Source of the DNA: a virus
Virus record (IMG/VR): IMGVR_UViG_3300042156_000043
Location: 1 to 48,967 of that record
Reading direction: 5' to 3' (one strand)
DNA length: 48,967 nt
Shown here: positions 23,863-30,909 of the stretch, piece by piece
How the letters are laid out: every line of letters starts with the position of its first letter
Position numbering within the stretch: position 1 is the stretch's first letter
Made by a program: the position numbers and the translations under genes
Notes under the pieces: model-generated
Told to the model about the DNA's origin: nothing
What the model saw: the letters and a program-made list of their open reading frames with translations, nothing else
Databases searched by the model: none

Positions 23863-24483
23863 ATGTTCGACGACCTCGAAAATCTGGCCGAAGACTTTCC
23901 CGAGCTGCACGCCGCCGAGCACGTCGGTACCGATCTGCTGGGCGCACTGCTCGACGAGATCAAGCAACTGCAATCGCCCTGGCAGTCCATGCCCGAGCAC
24001 CTGCAGAATGAACTCATCGACCGCCTGCGCAACCGCGTGACAGCCAACGTCAAGCAAGCCGTAGCCCTGATCGCCGCCGAAGGCCGCGTAACCGTGGTGG
24101 GCACGCTCGAACAGGTCACGTTCAAGGGCGCGATCAAGGCGAGCATCGTCCTTTCGAAATCGAACATCCACCGCCTCGACCTGGCGGATAACGTCAATCA
24201 AGAGGTGCTGATTGTCATCATGCCGGCCGAGCAGTTCACTGGCGGCATGGACGGCATCCAGGCTGATCCCGACCAGACCGACATGCTTGAGGCTGTCGGC
24301 GACGATGTGCTGTATCCCGAGGCGGTGACTTTCGTCCGCAAGTCGAAGCGCGCGAGCATCAGCGCCGTGCAGCGGCACCTAAAGATCGGCTACAACCGCG
24401 CCGCCCGACTGGTAGAGGAAATGGAAGCCCAGGGCGTCGTGACCGCCATGGACAGCAACGGCGCCCGCGAGGTCATCATCTAA
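23863..24483 (+). CDS. FtsK-gamma winged-helix DNA-binding protein
   Basis: A 206-residue protein. Residues about 145-206 ([20 protein letters not shown], then [21 protein letters not shown]) match the FtsK gamma domain, the winged helix that reads KOPS sites and activates XerD in bacteria. There is no motor domain. The N-terminal 140 residues are a separate alpha/beta domain I do not recognise. Binding to host KOPS, to a phage site, or interference with host FtsK or Xer are possible roles. It lies in the early rightward operon; the stop overlaps the next ATG as TAATG. Confidence 0.78.
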   Translation: MFDDLENLAEDFPELHAAEHVGTDLLGALLDEIKQLQSPWQSMPEHLQNELIDRLRNRVTANVKQAVALIAAEGRVTVVGTLEQVTFKGAIKASIVLSKSNIHRLDLADNVNQEVLIVIMPAEQFTGGMDGIQADPDQTDMLEAVGDDVLYPEAVTFVRKSKRASISAVQRHLKIGYNRAARLVEEMEAQGVVTAMDSNGAREVII

Positions 24484-24671
24484 TGGACACCCCGGTCGCT
24501 GGGCGCACAACGCTGCGCCACAAGCCGACCGGCCGCCTGTACGTGGTCGATACCGTTTCGACCACGTCGGTAGGCCTGTCCGGCACCATGGGAGGGCGCC
24601 GTCTGGTGTCCCTCGAGAACATCAAGAACGGCGAGATTTGGGAGGTGGTGCATCATGGGTGCAAATATTAG
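24483..24671 (+). CDS. Hypothetical protein, 62 residues
   Basis: A small beta-rich basic protein (TTLRHKPTGRLYVVDTVSTT...) with the look of an SH3-like barrel. It overlaps both neighbours (TAATG at the start, 17 bases at the end). Function unknown. Confidence 0.65.
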   Translation: MDTPVAGRTTLRHKPTGRLYVVDTVSTTSVGLSGTMGGRRLVSLENIKNGEIWEVVHHGCKY

Positions 24672-25149
24672 CGAGTGCGGGACCTATCGTTACACGCTCA
24701 CCCGTGAGGGCGACATGCACGTTGACAAGGGCACGGCGTTATTCCTGATGCTCAACCCGAGCACAGCCGACGCGACGGTCGATGATCCTACCATTCGCCG
24801 CTGCCGCTCTTTCGCCCAGGCCTGGGGTTGCAATGGATTCACCGTAGCAAACCTGTACGCGTTCCGAGCAACTAAGCCTGCCGACCTGTGGAAAGCATTC
24901 GACCCGGTTGGGCCAGAGAACGACATGCACCTGAGAGCCCTGGCGAGAGAGTACACCGACGTGGTCTGCGCCTGGGGCGCCAACGCCAAAGCTGACCGGG
25001 TCGAGGTGGTAACCCGGCTTCTGCTTGGAGCCGGTGCCCGCCTGTGGTGCCTGGGCACGACTGAGGCAGGTCACCCTCGTCACCCGCTTTATGTTCGAGG
25101 CAACACCCCGCTAGTGCGCTGGCCGATAGGAGTGGGTAATGGACAATAA
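24655..25149 (+). CDS. DUF1643 family protein
   Basis: A 164-residue protein with the full DUF1643 signature: LFLMLNPSTADATVDDPTIR, then RCRSFAQAWGCNGFTVANLY and AFRAT, PVGPENDMHL, and VCAWGANA. The family occurs in phages and bacteria and its activity is unknown. It resembles nucleotide-modifying folds, which is only a guess. It overlaps the next gene by 11 bases. Confidence 0.85.
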   Translation: MGANISECGTYRYTLTREGDMHVDKGTALFLMLNPSTADATVDDPTIRRCRSFAQAWGCNGFTVANLYAFRATKPADLWKAFDPVGPENDMHLRALAREYTDVVCAWGANAKADRVEVVTRLLLGAGARLWCLGTTEAGHPRHPLYVRGNTPLVRWPIGVGNGQ

Positions 25150-26044
25150 GACCTGGGGCCACGACGAGCTGGCCCACGACTTGGCCGAGCACCTGCGGGC
25201 AAACACCGAGATCATCGCGTGGGAAAACATGCAGATGGGGCCGAGCGGATCGCCGCGTCCCGACGTCTACACCATGCGCAAAAGCTTCGTGCGGTTCGCC
25301 CCGATGGCCTACGAGGTTAAGGTATCGGTGTCCGACTTTCGCAGCGATATCACATCCGGAAAATGGCAGAGCTATCTCAAGTACGCCGGGGCAGTCGTGT
25401 TCGCCGTGCCGGCCGGACTGATCAACAAAGCCGCCGTGCCTGTCGGTTGCGGCCTGATCGTCCGGCATGAAAGCGGGTGGCGCACATCCAAAGGGCCGAC
25501 CATGCAGCGACTCGAAACCTTGTCACATGAGGCATGGGTCAAGCTGATGATCGACGGCATCGACCGGGAGGTTAAGCGGAACCGGGCTGCCGCTCCTCGC
25601 GAGTGTAATGCGTGGCTGGCTGCCCGCCAGGTGCGAAAGAAGCACGGCGACCGAATCGGCGAGTTGCTCAGCGATTTGTCAATGGCAGAGGGGCGCATCA
25701 TCGCGGCAACCGACGAAGCCAAGCAACAAGCCGACGAGATCCAGGCCGGCACCCACCGAGAGTTGAAGTGGGCGAAAGAGCGCATCGAGCGGAGCCGCGA
25801 TTCTCTCGACAGCGAGTATCGGCATCTGGCCCGCGAGCTGGGCCTGGGTGCCGACGTCACGGTAATCGATCTGGCCGAGGCCATCCGCACCGCACGCCGC
25901 CGTCTGACGCAAGACGCCGAGGTCCAGCGCCTGCGCAGCCAGATGGAAAATATTCAGCGCGCATTGAGCTACGGCCTTGAGCCGCTGCCAGGCGAAGCCA
26001 ACGACAACACACCACGCGCCGCCGGCGCCTTGGAGCAAGCATGA
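25139..26044 (+). CDS. MmcB-like PD-(D/E)XK nuclease with coiled-coil extension
   Basis: A 301-residue protein. Residues about 38-115 match the MmcB/DUF nuclease-like domain: SPRPDVYTM and AYEVKVSVSDFRSDI give the Asp and E-x-K, followed by YAGAVVFAVPAGLI. Residues 170-280 are a charged coiled coil not found in MmcB. The tail holds Asn-Asp-Asn (26000-26008). Role in DNA repair or end processing is inferred from the family. AGGAG precedes the ATG. Confidence 0.78.
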   Translation: MDNKTWGHDELAHDLAEHLRANTEIIAWENMQMGPSGSPRPDVYTMRKSFVRFAPMAYEVKVSVSDFRSDITSGKWQSYLKYAGAVVFAVPAGLINKAAVPVGCGLIVRHESGWRTSKGPTMQRLETLSHEAWVKLMIDGIDREVKRNRAAAPRECNAWLAARQVRKKHGDRIGELLSDLSMAEGRIIAATDEAKQQADEIQAGTHRELKWAKERIERSRDSLDSEYRHLARELGLGADVTVIDLAEAIRTARRRLTQDAEVQRLRSQMENIQRALSYGLEPLPGEANDNTPRAAGALEQA

Positions 26045-26382
26045 AATACCTCCCCATCATCGCAGGCAGCCGTATCGAGCTGGACGCCTTCCTCAACGCT
26101 AACCCATGGATCGACCGCGAATGCGTGGTCCGGATCGGCGAGTCGGCCGACCTGCTTGGCCGTGCCGGTCTGGTGCTGGCCCTGCCCGGCTGGGAGTTCT
26201 CGCCATCGATTCGCCGGCCGCGCGAGTTGCTCACCACCATCGCCACTCGCGGCATGCAGTTGGTCGTGCTGGAGCAGGCGGCCTACCAGCTCACGCCAGG
26301 GGCTGGCGGGCCGTCGCTCGAATCGAAGATCGCCGCACAGCACCAGCACACACAACAGCGATTCGAGGGGGAACTGCCATGA
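26041..26382 (+). CDS. Hypothetical protein, 113 residues
   Basis: An alpha/beta protein (KYLPIIAGSRIELDAFLNAN ... LVLALPGWEFSPSIRRPREL) that resembles a small Rossmann-like domain; PGWE echoes the DUF4406 pattern but the rest does not. ATG overlaps the previous stop as ATGA. Function unknown. Confidence 0.65.
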   Translation: MKYLPIIAGSRIELDAFLNANPWIDRECVVRIGESADLLGRAGLVLALPGWEFSPSIRRPRELLTTIATRGMQLVVLEQAAYQLTPGAGGPSLESKIAAQHQHTQQRFEGELP

Positions 26383-26513
26383 GGCTGCTGGCTCACCTCA
26401 CCCTGGCCGGCGGCCTGATCTGGTGGTCATCCACCGACGTCGATCCGCTGATCTGCATGGCGGTCTACGCGCTCGGGATCTTGTTCATCGACGGGCCAAA
26501 GCGGTCTGTTTGA
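26379..26513 (+). CDS. Small membrane protein, 44 residues
   Basis: Two hydrophobic stretches (LLAHLTLAGGLIWW and LICMAVYALGILFI) separated by an acidic loop suggest a two-pass inner-membrane protein. ATG at 26379 overlaps the previous stop as ATGA. It is the last gene of the rightward operon and ends three bases before the tRNA encoded on the other strand. Confidence 0.65.
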   Translation: MRLLAHLTLAGGLIWWSSTDVDPLICMAVYALGILFIDGPKRSV

Positions 26514-26515
26514 GG

Positions 26516-26590
26516 TGGTGGGCTGGGAGGGAATCGAACCCTCGATCTGCCGATTAAAAGTCGGACGCTTTACCGCTAAGCTACCAGCCC
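26516..26590 (-). tRNA. tRNA-Lys (anticodon TTT) with encoded CCA
   Basis: A complete cloverleaf: acceptor GGGCTGG/CCAGCCC (7 bp), D stem GCTT/AAGC, anticodon loop CTTTTAA with anticodon TTT, T arm GAGGG-TTCGATT-CCCTC, discriminator A and an encoded CCA. The outermost anticodon-stem pair is a T-C mismatch and the D loop is short. It lies between the rightward operon and the integrase, next to attP. It may replace a host tRNA gene disrupted on integration, or help late translation. Confidence 0.9.
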
Positions 26591-26897
26591 GTTTTATTTT
26601 GTGCCCCCACGGTGCCCAGCCGTGGGAGCGAACTCCAAGAAACCCTTTATCAACAGCCCGTTAGAAAATTGGGCTCGACGATTAAAAGTCAGAGCGCTAT
26701 GACTTCACGCAGGTACACGGGCCTACCTGCTGCATCCCGATAACGCCTTGTTTTCAGGCTCTTAGCCGGCGCCCGTTATCCCTACCATCACCCAGCACAT
26801 CACGGCGAATCCCGCCCGCTGTGCCCCCAACTTGCCCCCGAGCATATCCCGCGCCCTGTGGGAGCGAGCCCTGGGGGCACACGCCAGAAAGACCACC
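26591..26897. other. Probable attP region with tRNA-fragment core and arm-type repeats
   Basis: About 300 non-coding bases upstream of the integrase. A 12-bp copy of the tRNA anticodon segment (CGATTAAAAGTC) recurs at 26679-26690, followed by AGAGCGCT. CAGCCCGTT occurs at 26585 and 26654. Repeats likely to bind integrase arms are GTGCCCCCA at 26601 and 26821, its inverse TGGGGGCAC at 26872, and GTGGGAGCGA at 26622 and 26858. Core plus flanking arm repeats next to int is the standard attP layout; the exact crossover is unknown. Confidence 0.65.
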
Positions 26898-28037
26898 ATG
26901 CGCCAGCGCCTTACCAAACGTTTCGTCGACGCCATCGAAAAGCCCGCCGCCGAGGAGTGGCACACCGATACGGACGTGCCAGGCTTCTGCCTGCGCGTGA
27001 CGCCCGCCGGGGCCAAGCTGTACGTCGTCCGTTACCGCTACGCCGGGAAGGCCCGCAAACTGCCCATAGGCCGGCACGGGCAGGTCACCGTCGAGCAGGC
27101 TCGCCAGAAAGCCCGGGACGTGTTCGCCGCCTTGGCCGCCGGCCGCGATCCTGCCGTGGGAGCGGGAGACGGACCGACCGTCGCCGAGCTGCGAAAGAAG
27201 TACGAGAAAGAGCACAGCGACCTGCACAAGAAGCCACGCAGCCGGGCCGCCGACCGGGCGCTGTGGAATAACCACATCATCCCAGCCATGGGCCAGAAGT
27301 CGGTGCGCGCTCTCACCCGGGCCGACGTGCTCGAACTGCACATCGCATTGCAGGATAGACCCTATGTCGCAAACCGCGCCCTAGCCCTGATCAGTCACGC
27401 GCTCAAGCTGGCCGAGCTGTGGCACTGGCGAGACGAGGGCAGCAACCCGTGCCGCAATATCAAGCGGTATCGGGAAGAGGAACGCGAGGTCGTTCTAAAT
27501 CCCGAGGAACTGGCCCGGCTACTGGCAGAACTGGACAACACCGAGCGCCAGCGTCTGCGCGGACTGTCCGTCGTGCCGATGGTCCGCCTGCTGCTGCTGA
27601 CCGGATGCCGGCAGTCCGAGATACGCACAGCCCGGTGGGAGTGGGTCGATTTCGAGCGCGGCGTTCTATCCTTGCCCGACAGCAAGGGCGGCAAGAAGGA
27701 CGTCGAGCTGCCTCCCCAGGCCGTAGACATGCTTCGGGCCATGCGCGCCGTCGACAAGGGCGACTGGATCGTCCCGGGCCACGTCCGCAATTCCCACATG
27801 GTCAGTCCTGCCAGGCCGTGGCATGCCATCTGCAAACGGGCCAAGCTGCCCGCCATGCGCCTGCACGACTTGCGCCACACGTACGGCACCATGGCGTCGC
27901 TGAGTGGCTTGTCGTTGCGCGAGGTGGCCGACCTGCTGGGCCACAAGAGCACAGTGTCGACAATGCGCTACGTGAATGCGGCGAATTGGAAAAAGAAGGG
28001 CAACAGCGCGAAGGTGGCAGAGGCCATTTACGCGTAG
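26898..28037 (+). CDS. int: Tyrosine recombinase / integrase (DUF4102 type)
   Basis: A 379-residue integrase with an N-terminal DUF4102 arm-binding domain (PGFCLRVTPAGAKLYVVRYR), a SAM-like core-binding region, and a C-terminal catalytic domain. Catalytic residues are Arg238 (LTGCRQSE), His323 and Arg326 (HDLRHTYG), His349 (LLGHKST) and the nucleophile Tyr358 (MRYVNA). This type usually targets tRNA genes. ATG at 26898 begins the typical MRQRLTKRFVDAIE start; an upstream in-frame ATG lies within the attP repeats and is rejected. Confidence 0.93.
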   Translation: MRQRLTKRFVDAIEKPAAEEWHTDTDVPGFCLRVTPAGAKLYVVRYRYAGKARKLPIGRHGQVTVEQARQKARDVFAALAAGRDPAVGAGDGPTVAELRKKYEKEHSDLHKKPRSRAADRALWNNHIIPAMGQKSVRALTRADVLELHIALQDRPYVANRALALISHALKLAELWHWRDEGSNPCRNIKRYREEEREVVLNPEELARLLAELDNTERQRLRGLSVVPMVRLLLLTGCRQSEIRTARWEWVDFERGVLSLPDSKGGKKDVELPPQAVDMLRAMRAVDKGDWIVPGHVRNSHMVSPARPWHAICKRAKLPAMRLHDLRHTYGTMASLSGLSLREVADLLGHKSTVSTMRYVNAANWKKKGNSAKVAEAIYA

Positions 28038-28066
28038 TTGTGTTGCGCAATATTGCGCGCTATAGT
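28036..28066 (+). promoter_or_regulatory. Promoter-operator with TTGCGCAA boxes
   Basis: TTGTGT (28038-28043) and TATAGT (28061-28066) are 17 bases apart. The spacer holds GTTGCGCAA (28042-28050) and TTGCGCGC (28053-28060). It drives the accessory block at 28.1-30.9 kb and puts that block under the same control as the replication operons. Confidence 0.75.
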
Positions 28067-28141
28067 TGCATCGTACTCAAGGCGGCCAGGGCATCCCGGC
28101 CGCCATTTTCGTGACCACCAATCACTCCAGAGGAAAGGATC

Positions 28142-28531
28142 ATGTCCCGAGATACCGAACCCATGACCGACGCCTACATCATCGGCCTGCGTCTGCGCAA
28201 CGCCGCCCGCGTGCAGTGCGCCATCGAGCTGCTCGGCGACCGCTGGCTGCTCCATCCGCACAACGCCGTAACCAAGGATGAATACCGCGAGTTTCGTCGT
28301 TCCCGGGCTGAGCGGATCGACACCCGAGTCCTGTTCGTCAGCAATCCAAGCAGCGATGACAGCTTCATTCGCCGGGCGTTCGCCGCCGGATTCAAGACGC
28401 CTGCCGAGGCGTTCAGCATGCACGCCCACGTATTTGAGGATCCTATCTGGAAAGCCGCACCAGCAGGCTACTGTGCGTCGGCTCCATTTTTGCTTGAGTG
28501 CCTGCCGAGCAGCGAGGGCGGTGCGCAATGA
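28142..28531 (+). CDS. Hypothetical protein, 129 residues
   Basis: Starts MSRDTEPMTDAYIIGLRLRN. The N-terminal 40 residues include a helix and ELLGDRWLLHPHNAV; the rest is mixed. A GAGGAAAGG ribosome site precedes ATG at 28142. First gene after the TTGCGCAA promoter. No family recognised. Confidence 0.65.
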   Translation: MSRDTEPMTDAYIIGLRLRNAARVQCAIELLGDRWLLHPHNAVTKDEYREFRRSRAERIDTRVLFVSNPSSDDSFIRRAFAAGFKTPAEAFSMHAHVFEDPIWKAAPAGYCASAPFLLECLPSSEGGAQ

Positions 28532-28851
28532 CCAACATCAAACAACGCTTCGAGGAACTGTTCCTCGACGGCCATGACCGCTCCAATGTGATGGTGTCCA
28601 GCCAGTTGCAACTCGGCGCCGACGGCGATTACTTCAACCCATACACCAAGGCGATGTTCAAGTTCTACCGGCTCGGCCTGCAAGATGGCATCGACAAGTC
28701 GGTCGGCGTTGTGCTGGCTGTTGCTGAGCCAGAGCCAGAGCACACGCCATTCCATGAGCCCTTCCACGACTGCGACTTCAAGGGTCCGAAAGTGAATGGT
28801 AACGAAACCTGTAGCGTTTGCGGCTTCAACTGGGGAGACATTCCATTTTGA
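28528..28851 (+). CDS. Hypothetical protein, 107 residues, C-terminal CxxC
   Basis: Starts MTNIKQRFEELFLDGHDRSN. Pro/Glu/His-rich linker (EPEPEHTPFHEPFHDC) and a final CSVCGFNWGD, a half zinc site that may join with the preceding His and Cys. ATG overlaps the previous stop as ATGA. Function unknown. Confidence 0.65.
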   Translation: MTNIKQRFEELFLDGHDRSNVMVSSQLQLGADGDYFNPYTKAMFKFYRLGLQDGIDKSVGVVLAVAEPEPEHTPFHEPFHDCDFKGPKVNGNETCSVCGFNWGDIPF

Positions 28852-29138
28852 GCAGGGTCGAATGGCGCAACGGCATGCCAGCACCTGCTATCGTCAGCGT
28901 GCGCGGCCGTCCGTGCGGGGCGCCTAAAAAGCCCGTGATCTGGCACGGCGAAATATGGCTGGTGGTCCCCACCCAGGACCGCACCAAACTCGAAAAAGAC
29001 GTCCGCGCATGGCGGGCAAACAAACCACTTACACGCCAGCAGGCGCAATCAGTCATGGCCCAGTTGCTCGAGCAGTTGATCGGCGAGCACGGAAAGGACT
29101 CGGCTGTCGACTCTGGCTTCTGGATGCAATCGAGGTGA
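28848..29138 (+). CDS. Hypothetical protein, 96 residues
   Basis: Basic N-terminal half (SVRGRPCGAPKKPVIWHGEI) and a helical C-terminus (LTRQQAQSVMAQLLEQLIGE). TTG at 28848 is proposed: it overlaps the previous stop as TTGA and has GGGGAG nine bases upstream. ATG at 28875 is the alternative (87 residues). No family recognised. Confidence 0.6.
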   Translation: MSRVEWRNGMPAPAIVSVRGRPCGAPKKPVIWHGEIWLVVPTQDRTKLEKDVRAWRANKPLTRQQAQSVMAQLLEQLIGEHGKDSAVDSGFWMQSR

Positions 29139-29141
29139 ATG

Positions 29142-29732
29142 ATGAGTGATAAAACCGTAACCCTGTCGCGGGAGCCAGTTGCCTGGGCGAACTGGAAAGT
29201 TGGCACCCGGTCGTATGTGCCCTACCGAACTCGGGAGCAAGCTGAGGCGTGCGTGCGTGCGTCGGAGATCGCCGCCACTCAGCTTGGCCCGTACAGGGTC
29301 GTGCCGCTCTACGCTGATCCGGCTGAGCCTATGCCGCCTGCTGGCGGGGATCCGGAAGTGCTGGGCTATCGGGTGGCGCGGATCAAGCCAACAGGAAACG
29401 CACGCCTCGATAGACCCTTACTGTCACTGGTTCTCGATGGCTGGGAACCGGCTTTCAAGGCTGTTCCACTGGTAGACCGCGCCCACGTCACCCGGCTACA
29501 GGCTGAGGTGGAACGGTGGAAAGGCCGCACCACCAACATTTGTCAGGCACGCTCGGACCTGCAATCCGAGCTGACCAAGGCGCTGGAGTTGTTGAAGAAA
29601 GCACGGTGGCGACTAGCTAATACGTCCAGGGCGCCCGTGCCGTTCGACGACCCATTGGACGGTCCAGTTTTGCGCGGCATTGACGAATTCCTAGCCAACC
29701 AATCCGCGCCAGCTGCGAAGGATGGCGAGTGA
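29142..29732 (+). CDS. Ea22-like phage protein, 196 residues
   Basis: Begins SDKTVTLSREPVAWANWKVG and has WEPAFKAVPLV, repeating the aromatic-Pro pattern of Ea22/Ead-type phage proteins. A coiled coil follows (LQAEVERWKGRTTNICQARS). No activity is established for this group. ATG at 29142 is preferred over 29139 for spacing from GAGGTG. Confidence 0.6.
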   Translation: MSDKTVTLSREPVAWANWKVGTRSYVPYRTREQAEACVRASEIAATQLGPYRVVPLYADPAEPMPPAGGDPEVLGYRVARIKPTGNARLDRPLLSLVLDGWEPAFKAVPLVDRAHVTRLQAEVERWKGRTTNICQARSDLQSELTKALELLKKARWRLANTSRAPVPFDDPLDGPVLRGIDEFLANQSAPAAKDGE

Positions 29733-29896
29733 TGGAGCTTATCTTGGCTTTGCTCGTCGTGGCAGTTATGTACGCGCCAGAGTACTGCGAGCGCGAGCGA
29801 GCGCGATGGTTCGTGGCTGGGGTCATAGGTACGGGACTGCTTATAACCCTCATCGTCGTAGCGGTTATCTTTTTATTCAAAACGATAGGAGGGTGA
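29732..29896 (+). CDS. Two-pass membrane protein, 54 residues
   Basis: ATG at 29732 overlaps the previous stop (TGATG). Two hydrophobic helices (LILALLVVAVMYA and FVAGVIGTGLLITLIVVAVI) flank a charged loop with CERERARW. Small membrane proteins of this kind may alter the host envelope, for example in superinfection exclusion. No direct evidence for any function. Confidence 0.65.
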   Translation: MELILALLVVAVMYAPEYCERERARWFVAGVIGTGLLITLIVVAVIFLFKTIGG

Positions 29897-29899
29897 GTG

Positions 29900-30457
29900 A
29901 TGGTCAGCGTATCGCGTGAACTCCTTGAGCGTATCGCCAGCGAACTCTATGTCCGTGGGGCTGACGGCGCGGAGGTGTACGAAGATCTGATATCTGTACT
30001 CCACGAGCAGCCAGAGCAAGTCGAAAAGGACGACGGAGAAGATCGGCACCTATCAGTGTTGGCCCTGCACGACGTTATGCAATCCGTTCCATCCAGCTCG
30101 CTTTATTCGCTGGCCGAGGCCGTGCTTGATGCCGGGTACTTTAAGGTCGAGCAGCCCGCGCCGGTAGAGCGCCAAGCGGTTGCCGAAGTAAGGTCCTCCG
30201 CTCTCGGTTGTGTTGATTGGATTTCATGGCCTAACGAATTGAAGGATGGAACCAAACTCTACGCCGAGCAGCCCGCGCCGGTAGCGGTGGCGCCAGACCT
30301 GACCGAATTGCGCGATTACCACGCAAATGCTGTCACGGATCTTGAGAACTACGCGGATGACTCGGGCCTGCGCGAAAGCGACGTAAAGCACTACCGCAAG
30401 CGCGCCAACTTCCATCGAAAGCAAGTTGAACTGATCGATAGCCTAAACAACAACTGA
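29900..30457 (+). CDS. Hypothetical phage protein with repeated EQPAPV segments
   Basis: A 185-residue acidic protein starting MVSVSRELLERIASELY, a common opening in Pseudomonas phage accessory proteins. It contains EQPAPV twice (about residues 85 and 123), separated by SALGCVDWISWPNELKDG, so it looks modular like Ea22-type proteins. The C-terminus is a helical DLTELRDYHANAVTDLENYA. AGGAGG lies seven bases before the ATG. Confidence 0.6.
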   Translation: MVSVSRELLERIASELYVRGADGAEVYEDLISVLHEQPEQVEKDDGEDRHLSVLALHDVMQSVPSSSLYSLAEAVLDAGYFKVEQPAPVERQAVAEVRSSALGCVDWISWPNELKDGTKLYAEQPAPVAVAPDLTELRDYHANAVTDLENYADDSGLRESDVKHYRKRANFHRKQVELIDSLNNN

Positions 30458-30486
30458 CACCCGGCACCGCCGGTAAGGACTAGCCC

Positions 30487-30855
30487 GTGCAAGGACGGGA
30501 AGTTTTTATCGCTGAACTCGGACCACTCACAGCCCGCGAAGGCGAGGCGCTGTTGTGGGTGGCCGAGGGCAAGACAGCCTGGGAGGCCGGGACCATTCTC
30601 GGCATCACCGAGGCGACCACAAACGCCCACATCGCCAGCGCGGCCGCGAAGCTGAATGCCTCGAACCGCGCCCACCTCATTACTCGAGCATTCGTCGCCG
30701 GCATCCTGTCGGTCGATCCACGACTTGCCGTAGTGCTGGCGTTCCTGTTCCACGTGGCATTCTTCGGCGTGGACGATGCCAGGCCCCAGCGTGTCGGCCG
30801 GCACCGCGAGGATATGTGCTACGAGCTGCACGACGACCGCAAACCCCACGCATAA
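30487..30855 (+). CDS. LuxR-type helix-turn-helix protein with C-terminal membrane segment
   Basis: A 122-residue protein. Residues 13-72 form a GerE/LuxR DNA-binding domain: LTAREGEALLWVAEGKTAWE then AGTILGITEATTNAHIASAA. Residues about 76-94 (VDPRLAVVLAFLFHVAFFGV) are hydrophobic enough for one membrane pass. There is no sensor domain. GTG at 30487 has AAGGA at about eight bases. It is the last gene of the accessory block and faces the lysis genes; it could be the late-gene activator or a regulator of the accessory block. Confidence 0.75.
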   Translation: MQGREVFIAELGPLTAREGEALLWVAEGKTAWEAGTILGITEATTNAHIASAAAKLNASNRAHLITRAFVAGILSVDPRLAVVLAFLFHVAFFGVDDARPQRVGRHREDMCYELHDDRKPHA

Positions 30856-30879
30856 AAAAGCCCTGCTGTTGAGGCGGGG
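30854..30879 (-). terminator. Weak terminator candidate after the lysis cassette
   Basis: On the minus strand a four-pair stem (GCCT / GGGC) with an eight-base loop is followed by six T, about 30 bases beyond the Rz1 stop and between convergent genes. Stem is short; the T run and position are the support. Confidence 0.4.
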
Positions 30880-30909
30880 AGAAGGTGCCTTCCTTGGCTG
30901 GCGATGAGG

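Noticed and set aside
26601-26626. CCCACGG/CCGTGGG inverted repeat as a terminator for the tRNA or operon
   Set aside because: There is no T run. Its units recur near the integrase, so arm-type binding sites are more likely.
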